A stretch of 64,000 bases of DNA from UBA4951 sp963616935. Lineage in GTDB: Bacteria > Bacillota_I > Bacilli_A > RFN20 > CAG-826. The notes beneath the pieces are model-generated. The model was not told the DNA's origin, made no database searches, and saw only the letters and a list, made by a program, of their open reading frames with translations. This document shows, piece by piece, positions 25,341 to 32,942 of this stretch (positions are counted from its first letter, which is position 1; every line of letters begins with the position of its first letter). A program made the translations under genes and the position numbers. The stretch is from assembly GCA_963616935.1 (NCBI GenBank), contig CAVEMS010000005.1, positions 62,001 through 126,000 of the forward strand, read 5' to 3'.

Positions 25341-26051
25341 TCATTCCTCCATATTGCCATTAGTTGCGTCCCAAGTGAACAAACGCATTTGGTCACGCTT
25401 TTTCAATTGCTTCTTACCGCCAAAAGTATCTTCATATGGAACGATGCAAACGTCATCAGGAATACCTTTGATCCTTTGGCCGACGCATATTTGCCTTGAC
25501 CGAGGAAATCTCTTTCTCAATTCCATTAAACCATCGAGAAAAGCCGAACGACTTAGATCGTTATTGACCCCTAACGTGGAAATGAAAAAAACCGATCCAT
25601 CACGCAATCCCGAAAAACAAATATCGTACGTTTTTTCATCAACCCATCCGACAACCGGATAGACCCTAATTCCATAGCTTTGCAAAAATCTTCCAAACCA
25701 TCTGGATTTTCCGACGGCTTGTATTACCGACCATTCGCTCATTCCTGGATGCATGCTGAAATCCAATGATGTCGCTCCATAATAACCAGAAATTTTCTCT
25801 ATGAATTTCAGGGGATTGTTATACTCTCTTTCCAGGACCTCATCATATAAAAACGAATGAACGATTTTTCTTTCTTTGTCTACGTCTTGGGCGGACAAAT
25901 TATTAGGGTTTATTAAAAACAAATCGCTTCCAACCAACGATATAGGCATTTTCTCTTTCTCTATGAAGGGTATATCAAATTTATCTTTCTCCCAATTCTT
26001 AGCTTCCGGCCTCGTGACCTTAATATACGTTTGATTGCTATAGATTGGCAT
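25341..26051 (-). CDS. DUF4417 protein
   Basis: The 236-residue protein matches the pattern of DUF4417: a VHSFLYDEVLE stretch, then SLDFSMHPGMSEWSVIQAVGKSRWFGRFLQSYGIRVYP, WVDEKTYDICFSGLRDGS and ISTLGVN. DUF4417 is common in phages and other mobile elements of Firmicutes; its activity is not known. I chose the ATG at 26051 (MPIYSNQTYIKV) because GGAGGGGG lies before it; a GTG start 15 codons earlier is possible. It follows the ImmA stop by one base. Confidence 0.8.
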   Translation of the reverse strand: MPIYSNQTYIKVTRPEAKNWEKDKFDIPFIEKEKMPISLVGSDLFLINPNNLSAQDVDKERKIVHSFLYDEVLEREYNNPLKFIEKISGYYGATSLDFSMHPGMSEWSVIQAVGKSRWFGRFLQSYGIRVYPVVGWVDEKTYDICFSGLRDGSVFFISTLGVNNDLSRSAFLDGLMELRKRFPRSRQICVGQRIKGIPDDVCIVPYEDTFGGKKQLKKRDQMRLFTWDATNGNMEE

Positions 26052-26052
26052 A

Positions 26053-26703
26053 TCACAAGCCCCCTCCACCAGATGACCCGAATCTGTTCTTAACACAAAT
26101 TAAGGATTTTTGCTTTGTCGCCTTCACTGGCATATCTTCAGAAGCTTTCACATTAAATTCCCGCCAAACTTTGACGTATCTAGTGTTAGCGGCCGAAAGC
26201 GTAACATGATATTTCTTTTTTATATTTTTTACTGAAAGTTTCAAACACTGTTGATAAGGCATCAGAAATTCAGAAGCAAACGTATTGGCTTGCCATTCCG
26301 GATTTTCGTAAATTTTATGGCTGCACGAAATGGCACCAGTCCTTGCCAAAACCATTGTGTTTAAGATTCTGTGCAAAACAAAATGGCCAATTTCATGGGC
26401 TATCGTAAAATGTGCCCTGCAATATTTCTTACGGGCCGCTTCTTTATACACAGTTTCCTTAATATATATGGTCCCTTGGGTTATATCCGTTTTGGCTTCC
26501 TCACCTAATTCGAAGATGAGATCATCGTCCGGAAGAACAAAGAAATTGAAATCGTATTTGGCGAATTTGAAAGTTAAGATTTCTAGCGCTTTTAAAACGT
26601 CCACATAAGCATCATCTGATGGTGTTATCATTCTTCTCGTGAATTGAGCAATGTTTCTTATAGAAACGGTTTTCAATGGTTTTGCTATCTCATTTTCCAT
26701 CAT
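26053..26703 (-). CDS. ImmA/IrrE-family metallopeptidase
   Basis: A 216-residue zinc peptidase with the gluzincin motif HFTIAHEIGHFVLH near residue 102 and the third ligand region ENPEWQANTFASEFLMP near residue 145. Members such as ImmA of ICEBs1 cleave a neighbouring XRE repressor and so switch on a mobile element or stress response. The XRE gene lies immediately upstream (14-bp overlap), so a repressor-protease pair is likely. AGGAG precedes the ATG. The C-terminus ends in a Gly-rich stretch. Confidence 0.9.
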   Translation of the reverse strand: MMENEIAKPLKTVSIRNIAQFTRRMITPSDDAYVDVLKALEILTFKFAKYDFNFFVLPDDDLIFELGEEAKTDITQGTIYIKETVYKEAARKKYCRAHFTIAHEIGHFVLHRILNTMVLARTGAISCSHKIYENPEWQANTFASEFLMPYQQCLKLSVKNIKKKYHVTLSAANTRYVKVWREFNVKASEDMPVKATKQKSLICVKNRFGSSGGGGL

Positions 26704-27055
26704 TATCGTCTCCTAAAAGCCGCATAATCGCTTTGCACTCTTCCAAAGAAAGGTCATTGAGTTTCCTGGAAAGCATGAACGCCAATTGTCTTTGCTCGCT
26801 CAGCGTCGAATTCAAAGGTATCGACACCTTGCTTGCAGCTTCCGCTTCCGCCGCGAAAAGGATTTCGATTCTCTCACGAGACAAACGATAATTTGCAATT
26901 ATTTTTTGGATAAAATCTTGGGGAATCTCTCTAACTCCATTTTCTATTGCTGATAAATACGAAATAGAAACACCAAGTTTTTTCGACATCATCGACAAAT
27001 TCTCTTCATTATCTATCCTTATTTTTCTTAATTCTTTTCCAAATTTCGTAATCAT
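26690..27055 (-). CDS. XRE-family transcriptional repressor
   Basis: A 121-residue helix-turn-helix protein: the HTH is at residues 7-60 (ELRKIRIDNEENLSMMSKKLGVSISYLSAIENGVREIP). The C-terminal part is helical (LSEQRQLAFMLSRKLNDLSLEE) and may dimerise or be the cleavage target of the ImmA-like protease next door. The ATG at 27055 follows GAGGAGGATAG. It is the first gene of the islet, 22 bp downstream of a TATAAT box, and probably controls its own promoter. Confidence 0.9.
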   Translation of the reverse strand: MITKFGKELRKIRIDNEENLSMMSKKLGVSISYLSAIENGVREIPQDFIQKIIANYRLSRERIEILFAAEAEAASKVSIPLNSTLSEQRQLAFMLSRKLNDLSLEECKAIMRLLGDDNDGK

Positions 27056-27076
27056 TTTTCTATCCTCCTCAATCAT

Positions 27077-27106
27077 ATTATACTTTTAAGAGATATTTTT
27101 CTACAA
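27077..27106 (-). promoter_or_regulatory. promoter of the XRE-ImmA-DUF4417 islet
   Basis: On the minus strand TATAAT (27077-27082) is preceded at 18 bp by TTGTAG (27101-27106). The -35 region overlaps ATTTTGTGTAATTT on the plus strand, a 14-mer that also occurs twice in the 33-bp repeats at 32796-32909. The site probably includes the XRE operator. Confidence 0.6.
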
Positions 27107-27221
27107 TTTTGTGTAATTTCATTTTTTTAATATCACTCAAGATAAAATGCGCCAAATTTTCACCGATTTGCGCCGACGGTTTTTGACGTTCCTATCATCG
27201 CAAATGATCGTAAGTCACATC

Positions 27222-27252
27222 AAAAAAAGGACCGCGATTCTCATCACGATCC
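27222..27252 (-). terminator. rho-independent terminator of mscL
   Basis: On the minus strand GGATCGTGAT-GAGA-ATCGCGGTCC forms a 10-bp stem (two G-U pairs) with a tetraloop followed by seven T. It lies 23 bp beyond the mscL stop. Confidence 0.85.
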
Positions 27253-27274
27253 TAATTTCTAATGTTTGGAAGAT

Positions 27275-28000
27275 TTATTCGGCTTTCTTGTCGTCTTTAG
27301 CGGCGTTGGCCGTTTTCATCTCAGCAAGGATTTGCGTGAGTAGCTCAGTCTCAGTCGGGGCTGGAGCGGCTGGAGCGGCGACAACCGGCCTCTCTTCCGG
27401 ATGCCTCAAATAGTATTCTTCTTTCATCCTGTCGTTGAATTCTTGACGCTTCTTGGCACTCCATTGAGCAATTTTAACAATGGTGAATAAGGTCAAAGCG
27501 ATGATAAGGAACGAGATAGCGGCATTGATAAGCGTTCCCCAATCGATAACGGCAGAAAGGTTGTAAGTGTAAACTGATCCGTGAAGGGTGTATTTGCTCG
27601 TAAGGAACGTCTTGGCGGATTCAATAAGGTTAGGATTCTCAGTGAGGTAATTTGGATTTTCCGCAATCTGAGTCGCATAGTTCCCTTCCGCAACTTTTGT
27701 CGCTAACGACTGCAAGTCGCCGGCAGCGAACTTCTGCCCGATGCCGTCAATTCCCCTTTGGGCATCATTAAGCGCAGGAAGAACTGTTACCAATCCTTTT
27801 AAGCCTCCAGGAACTCCCCAGGTGCAAACGCTTAACAAGATGTTGGTGAATGCGGTGACGATTGCGCTGAACGCGCTGCCCATGATGACACCAACGGCCA
27901 TATCAAGGACGTTTCCTTTAGATACGAATTTCTTGAAATCGTTCCAGAGATTCTTACCTCTAGCCTTCTTTGCGGCTTTCTTTTCTTCTTTTGTGCTCAT
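27275..28000 (-). CDS. mscL: large-conductance mechanosensitive channel MscL with large external loop
   Basis: MscL opens under membrane tension to relieve osmotic downshock. TM1 is at about residues 33-55 (VLDMAVGVIMGSAFSAIVTAF, the family signature), and TM2 at about 155-180 (INAAISFLIIALTLFTIVKI). The loop between them is about 100 residues, far longer than the ~30 in E. coli; total length is 241 rather than ~140. The C-terminal helix (TELLTQILAEMKT) follows an Ala/Pro linker. GGAGG lies 13 bp before the ATG. Confidence 0.92.
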   Translation of the reverse strand: MSTKEEKKAAKKARGKNLWNDFKKFVSKGNVLDMAVGVIMGSAFSAIVTAFTNILLSVCTWGVPGGLKGLVTVLPALNDAQRGIDGIGQKFAAGDLQSLATKVAEGNYATQIAENPNYLTENPNLIESAKTFLTSKYTLHGSVYTYNLSAVIDWGTLINAAISFLIIALTLFTIVKIAQWSAKKRQEFNDRMKEEYYLRHPEERPVVAAPAAPAPTETELLTQILAEMKTANAAKDDKKAE

Positions 28001-28625
28001 GTGTTATTAATAGCCTCCATTAAAAGCAAAGATAATAATAAACTTTGATATTCTTAGTTCAAGGTAAAACGGAAAAAAATCCAAAGTTGTAAAAAATAAA
28101 CGAAAACAATTTTCCATCGTCAATACATCCCGCAAATCTTTGCTCAAAACCGTGTAAACAACTGAAAAAAGAGGCCCATTGATCATTGAATCTATCTAAT
28201 CAATGCAATTTTGATACATTGTTTCTTGCTTTTTTCACATTTTTTAGAAAAACAGTTCATCTTACATGAAAACTTTATCAAATTTCGGATACCGATAAAT
28301 TTTATCGATATTTTACAAATTAGCATTCATCGTAATTTAATTAGATTTTTTATACAGTGTATCAAACTTGAATTTTAGTCTATTGACAGGGTTTATAAGC
28401 AACCCACTAGGTATCAAAAAATATGGCTTCAAACGCACTTTTTATGATTTTATGAAAATTTTGTAAAGCGTTTCATTCATTTTCTTTCAATGCTCGGCAA
28501 AGCATTTAGATTGAAATATCCTTGCGCACATTTTAGATTATTCGAGCGAGGGCGAAAAAAGAAAAAAACAAAGCCTGCGTTAAGGTGTGTTTTTTTAACC
28601 CCCTAATTAAAGAAGAGGAAAGACT
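28001..28625. promoter_or_regulatory. 625-bp AT-rich control region upstream of nrdD
   Basis: No gene is visible here. It holds several symmetrical elements: CGATAAA-T-TTTATCG (28293-28307, perfect), ATACA-G-TGTAT (28352-28362, perfect, with a partly matching flank) and a related TTTTGATACATTGTTT (28209-28224); the last two share TGATACAnTGT when read in opposite directions. A TTGACA (28383-28388) precedes a small GGGTT/AACCC hairpin. The long AT-rich tract, the repeated dyads and the position before an anaerobic operon suggest a regulatory region. None fits the NrdR box by eye. Confidence 0.5.
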
Positions 28626-31010
28626 ATGATTAAGGTCAAGAAAAGAGACGGTTCGATTGTTGAATTTGATTTGATGAAAATCCAAAACGCCATTGAGAAA
28701 GCCTTTTTGGCGGAGCATAAAGCGATCACTAAGGATATGCTAGAAATCCTTTCGCTACGTGTAACGGCGGACTTCAACCGCAAAATCGTCAAAGACGTCG
28801 TGGCAGTCGAAGACATCCAAGACTCCGTCGAAATCGTTTTGATCCAAGCCGGCTATGTCGATGTCGCCCGCAGCTACATGGATTATCGCAAAAAGCATGC
28901 AGATCTAAGGGATATTCGCAAAACGGAGCTAAATTATGCCTCAGTCGTCGACAATTATTTGAAGGTCAACGATTGGCGCGTTAAGGAAAATAGCACCGTC
29001 ACTTATTCCGTCGGCGGCTTGATCCTTTCCAATAGCGGAGCCGTCACCGCCAACTATTGGTTAAGCCAAATCTACGACAAGGAAATCGGCGATGCGCACC
29101 GTAACGCCGATATCCATATTCACGACTTGAGCATGCTCACCGGCTATTGCGCAGGCTGGTCGCTTAAACAGCTTATCCAACAAGGCTTAGGCGGAGTCTC
29201 AGGGAAAATCACTTCCTCCCCTGCCAAGCACTTAATGACCTTAAGCAACCAAATGGTCAATTTCTTGGGCATCATGCAAAATGAATGGGCGGGCGCACAA
29301 GCCTTCTCTTCCTTTGATACTTATTTGGCGCCATTCGTCAAAGTTGATAACCTCAGCTACAAACAAGTAAAGCAAGCCGTTCAATCCTTCATCTTCGGCG
29401 TCAACACCCCATCGCGTTGGGGAACCCAGGCTCCATTTACGAACATCACCTTGGATTGGACCGTGCCAGAAGACCTTAAGAACCTCCCTGCCATCGTTGG
29501 CGGAAAAGAAATGGATTTCACCTATGGCGATTGCAAGAAAGAGATGGATATGGTGAACCGCGCTTTCATCGAAGTCATGATCGAAGGCGATGCCAACGGC
29601 CGTGGATTCCAATATCCGATCCCAACCTATTCCATCACCAAAGATTTTGATTGGAGCGAAAGCGAAAACAACAAGCTTCTCTTCACGATGACAGCCAAAT
29701 ACGGCACCCCTTATTTCAGCAACTACATCAATAGCGACATGAAACCGAGCGACGTCCGCTCGATGTGCTGCCGACTCCGCTTGGATCTACGCGAACTCCG
29801 CAAAAAGAGCGGCGGATTCTTCGGAAGTGGCGAAAGCACTGGTTCCATCGGCGTCGTCACGATCAATATGCCTCGCATCGCATATTTATCCACCGACAAG
29901 AACGATTTCTATTCCCGCTTGGATCATATGATGGATATCGCCGCAAGATCCCTCGATATCAAGCGTAAAACCATCACAAAGCTCCTTGAAGCAGGCTTAT
30001 ACCCATACACAAAGCACTATCTCGGCGCTTTCTCGAATCACTTCAGCACCATCGGCTTAGTCGGTATGAACGAAGCTTGTTTGAATGCCCGTTGGATCAA
30101 AGAGGATCTAACCCATGAAGAGGCACAAAACTTCACCACCGAAGTCCTTAACCACATGCGTACCCGCCTTAGCGACTACCAAGAAAGATACGGAGATCTC
30201 TTTAACCTCGAAGCCACGCCAGCCGAAAGCACCGCCTTTAGGCTCGCTAAGCACGATAGAGAAAGATATCCGGACATCATCACGGCTGGCGAACCTGGCG
30301 AAGTTCCTTATTACACGAATAGCTCCCATCTTCCAGTCGGATACACCAATGACATCTTCTCTGCTTTGGACATCGAGGATAAGTTCCAGACGCTATATAC
30401 GTCGGGAACCGTATTCCATGCCTTCTTAGGCCAACGCCTCCCAAATTGGGAAAGCTGCATGAAACTCGTCCGCAAGATCGCTGAGAATTATAAGCTCCCC
30501 TACTACACGATGAGCCCAACATATTCCATCTGCCGCGAGCACGGATATCTTGCCGGCGAAGTCTGGAAATGCCCGCATTGCGGCAAAGAGACAGAAGTCT
30601 ATAGCCGTATCACCGGATACTATCGCCCAGTCAAGAATTGGAACGATGGCAAACTTCAGGAATTCAAAGACCGCAAGACCTATGATGTTGAGCATACGAA
30701 TGACGAAGAGCCGCACGATCATTGCGATTGCCATGAAGAGCATGAAGAAAAGGCGATAGCTCCAAAAATCACCGAAACTCTCCTCTTCACTTCTCCGACT
30801 TGCCCGAATTGCAAGATGGCGAAGGCAATGCTCGACAAAGCCGGAATCGCCTATAAGAACGTGGATGCGATAGAGAACAAAGACATGACTTTGGCCTATG
30901 GCGTGGCCAAGGCCCCAACCCTCTTGGTTCCTAATGGCGATAGCTACGATGTCTATGAGGACGCCTCTCATATCCGTGGTTATATCCTCGACGTAATGAA
31001 AGGAAACTAA
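28626..31010 (+). CDS. nrdD: anaerobic ribonucleoside-triphosphate reductase with fused glutaredoxin domain
   Basis: Class III reductase, an oxygen-sensitive glycyl-radical enzyme making dNTPs. The 794-residue protein has an N-terminal ATP-cone (residues ~3-90), the catalytic barrel with RSMCCRLRL near residue 380, a zinc site (CREHG and CPHCGKE) and the glycyl-radical motif RITGYYRP near residue 660. After it comes a His/Cys/Glu-rich linker (EEPHDHCDCHEEHEE) and a glutaredoxin-like domain (~715-794) with SPTCPNCKMAKAML. The extra domain probably supplies the reducing thiols that other NrdDs take from formate or NrdH. AGAGGAAAG precedes the ATG; trxB follows by 5 bp. Confidence 0.95.
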   Translation: MIKVKKRDGSIVEFDLMKIQNAIEKAFLAEHKAITKDMLEILSLRVTADFNRKIVKDVVAVEDIQDSVEIVLIQAGYVDVARSYMDYRKKHADLRDIRKTELNYASVVDNYLKVNDWRVKENSTVTYSVGGLILSNSGAVTANYWLSQIYDKEIGDAHRNADIHIHDLSMLTGYCAGWSLKQLIQQGLGGVSGKITSSPAKHLMTLSNQMVNFLGIMQNEWAGAQAFSSFDTYLAPFVKVDNLSYKQVKQAVQSFIFGVNTPSRWGTQAPFTNITLDWTVPEDLKNLPAIVGGKEMDFTYGDCKKEMDMVNRAFIEVMIEGDANGRGFQYPIPTYSITKDFDWSESENNKLLFTMTAKYGTPYFSNYINSDMKPSDVRSMCCRLRLDLRELRKKSGGFFGSGESTGSIGVVTINMPRIAYLSTDKNDFYSRLDHMMDIAARSLDIKRKTITKLLEAGLYPYTKHYLGAFSNHFSTIGLVGMNEACLNARWIKEDLTHEEAQNFTTEVLNHMRTRLSDYQERYGDLFNLEATPAESTAFRLAKHDRERYPDIITAGEPGEVPYYTNSSHLPVGYTNDIFSALDIEDKFQTLYTSGTVFHAFLGQRLPNWESCMKLVRKIAENYKLPYYTMSPTYSICREHGYLAGEVWKCPHCGKETEVYSRITGYYRPVKNWNDGKLQEFKDRKTYDVEHTNDEEPHDHCDCHEEHEEKAIAPKITETLLFTSPTCPNCKMAKAMLDKAGIAYKNVDAIENKDMTLAYGVAKAPTLLVPNGDSYDVYEDASHIRGYILDVMKGN

Positions 31011-31015
31011 AAACG

Positions 31016-31927
31016 ATGACCGATATATTGATTATCGGCGGAGGGGCCGCGGCGATGACCGCGGCTCTTTACGCTTCCCGTAGCGGACATAGCGTCACCC
31101 TCATCGAAAGAAGCGCCACCGGTGGCCAAATAGCCGACTCTCCAAAGGTTGAGAATTTTCCAGGAATCCCTAGCATATCCGGCTTCGATTTAGCGGTGAA
31201 GATGTTCGATCAGATCGTCGAAAAGGGAGTGAATTGCGAAATGGACGAGATCCATTCATTGGAGAAAACTGAAAATGGATTCATAGCAAGAGGCGATTTC
31301 GGAGACTATGAAGGCAAGTGCGCAATCCTTGCCACAGGAGTCACGCACCGCCACTTGGGAATCGAAGGCGAAGAAAAATACCTTGGCAAAGGTGTAAGTT
31401 ATTGCGCCGTGTGCGATGGCCCTTTCTACACCGGCAAAAGAACGATGGTCATAGGCGACGCCAATAGCGCGCTTCAATATGCGTTAATGCTCGCCAAGAC
31501 ATCGACGCACGTTGACGTCGTGACTCTCTTCGATCATTTCTTCGCCGATAACGCTTTAGTGGAAGCGCTAAAGAAATTAGATAATGTCACCATTACCCAC
31601 AACATGAACTCCGTCAAATTCTACGGGGATGCAAATCTGAAAGGCGTTTTGTTCAAAGACCAGATAACGGGAGAAGAGAAAGCCATCGAAACCGACGGGT
31701 GCTTCGTCGCCATCGGACAAGTTCCCGATAGCGATCGTTTCTCTTCGCTCGTCGAACTTGAAAAAGGCTTCATCATAACTGATGACGCGATGTGCACGAA
31801 AACAGCAGGTCTCTTCGCGGCCGGGGATTGCCGAAAGAAGAAAATCAGACAGCTAACTACCGCCTGTAACGATGGGGCGATTGCCGCTTTAAGCGCAAGC
31901 GCCTACTTGTCTTCTCAAATATCGTAG
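31016..31927 (+). CDS. trxB: thioredoxin reductase-like FAD protein
   Basis: A 303-residue NADPH-dependent reductase: FAD motif ILIIGGGAAAMTAALYASRSG at the N-terminus (residues ~4-24), redox-active CAVCDG near residue 132, and FAAGDCRKKKIRQLTTAC near the C-terminus. It starts 5 bp after nrdD, so it is likely the dedicated reductase for the glutaredoxin domain fused to NrdD. Its last 13 bases overlap the 3' end of nrdG on the other strand. Confidence 0.92.
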   Translation: MTDILIIGGGAAAMTAALYASRSGHSVTLIERSATGGQIADSPKVENFPGIPSISGFDLAVKMFDQIVEKGVNCEMDEIHSLEKTENGFIARGDFGDYEGKCAILATGVTHRHLGIEGEEKYLGKGVSYCAVCDGPFYTGKRTMVIGDANSALQYALMLAKTSTHVDVVTLFDHFFADNALVEALKKLDNVTITHNMNSVKFYGDANLKGVLFKDQITGEEKAIETDGCFVAIGQVPDSDRFSSLVELEKGFIITDDAMCTKTAGLFAAGDCRKKKIRQLTTACNDGAIAALSASAYLSSQIS

Positions 31928-32613
31928 CCGCGCAAAGCCACGTATTTGACGTATCTTTCCATTATGGCCTTGGCTTCCAAGGCCTTTTCTTTCGTCAAAG
32001 GATGCAGGCCATGAGCAATGCAATTCTCGCTATCGATATAACGCTGTATGAAATACTTATCGGCTCCTTTTATGGCTTTTCCAATCTCTTCGAAATCCTT
32101 GTTTGTGTGATATTCGGCGATGCTCGTGGTTCTGAATTCATATCCGATTCCGGATTCCATGAGTATTTTTATCGATGAGGCTATGACATCGAATGATATG
32201 GATGACGTTCCTGCCGTTATCATGTATTTTTGCGGCGAATTCTTGATATCCATCGCCACATAGTCGATTAGTTTCTTGTCGAGCAATTCTTTCAAAACGC
32301 CAGGTCTAGAGCCATTGCTATCAAGTTTGACTTCATATCCCAAGTCTTTTATGTCTCGCAGTTTATCTTCCAAGTCCGGCATCATCGTCGGCTCGCCACC
32401 GCTTACGCAGACGGCATCAATAACGCCCTTTCTTTTTTTGAGATATTCCATGACCTCTGGCCAAGATATCTTCGGCGCCTTGGCAGGTTCAAGAACCAGC
32501 GATGAATTATGACAAAAAGGGCAACGGAAATCACAGCCAGCCATAAATAACGTGGTGACTATATGATCGTCATAATCTAGCAACGACAGTTTTTCCCAAC
32601 CCGAAAAATCCAT
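31915..32613 (-). CDS. nrdG: anaerobic NrdD activating enzyme, radical SAM
   Basis: NrdG uses SAM and a [4Fe-4S] cluster to make the glycyl radical on NrdD. The 232-residue protein has the cluster motif CDFRCPFC near residue 27 and VSGGEPTM near residue 75. I chose the ATG at 32613 (MDFSGWEKLSL) over one five codons upstream because that codon overlaps a perfect TATAAT (32620-32625) 6 bp before it; the mRNA is then leaderless. It faces nrdD-trxB tail to tail, an unusual layout, since nrdG normally lies downstream of nrdD on the same strand. Confidence 0.93.
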   Translation of the reverse strand: MDFSGWEKLSLLDYDDHIVTTLFMAGCDFRCPFCHNSSLVLEPAKAPKISWPEVMEYLKKRKGVIDAVCVSGGEPTMMPDLEDKLRDIKDLGYEVKLDSNGSRPGVLKELLDKKLIDYVAMDIKNSPQKYMITAGTSSISFDVIASSIKILMESGIGYEFRTTSIAEYHTNKDFEEIGKAIKGADKYFIQRYIDSENCIAHGLHPLTKEKALEAKAIMERYVKYVALRGYDI

Positions 32614-32942
32614 ATAAAGATTATACATTTATTTCTTTTCGGCGGTCGAACACAAACAATCAATCCGCATAGAGCAAGAGCCTTGCATCATAATAAAAAC
32701 GTTAGCATTTTTGTATCTGAAAAATGTGTTCGTCAAAAAAAGAACAGCATAAATAACTTTTAATTCGATATTATCTAGATTTTTGATTTTAAAAATGTAA
32801 TTTTCCAACCTAAAAAACAAGCATTTTGTGTAATTTTCCAACCGCAAAAATGGCTATTTTATGTAATTTTCCAACCTAAAAAACAAGCATTTTGTGTAAT
32901 TTTCCAACCTTGATTTCAGGAGTAAAAATAGCGGAAAGGCCA
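32614..32942. other. intergenic region with iteron-like repeats
   Basis: The stretch between nrdG and the DUF2804 gene holds the nrdG promoter at its left end and the four-copy repeat at 32796-32909. In between are an imperfect CATTTTT...AAAAATG hairpin and AT-rich DNA. A 72-codon ORF on the minus strand (32629-32847) merely reads through the repeat and is not judged a gene. Confidence 0.6.
32796..32909. repeat. 33-bp tandem repeat, four copies (15-bp core)
   Basis: The core TGTAATTTTCCAACC occurs unchanged at 32796, 32829, 32862 and 32895, an exact 33-bp period. The three 18-bp spacers are AAA- and TTT-flanked; the first and third are identical (TAAAAAACAAGCATTTTG) and the second differs. 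It looks like an iteron or a protein-binding array, not CRISPR, because spacers repeat and are short. Confidence 0.9.

Noticed and set aside
26053..26096. GTG start for DUF4417 at 26096
   Set aside because: The ATG at 26051 has GGAGGGGG at a good distance; the longer version would overlap ImmA by 44 bp.
24508..27274. complete prophage or ICE
   Set aside because: The islet has an ImmR/ImmA-like pair and a DUF4417 gene but no integrase, terminase, relaxase or attachment repeat nearby.
32629..32847. 72-codon gene on the minus strand
   Set aside because: It is a read-through of the tandem repeat (RLENY is encoded by the core) and begins inside repeats, with no ribosome binding site.
32796..32909. 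CRISPR array
   Set aside because: Only four 15-bp units with 18-bp spacers; two spacers are identical and no cas genes are present.
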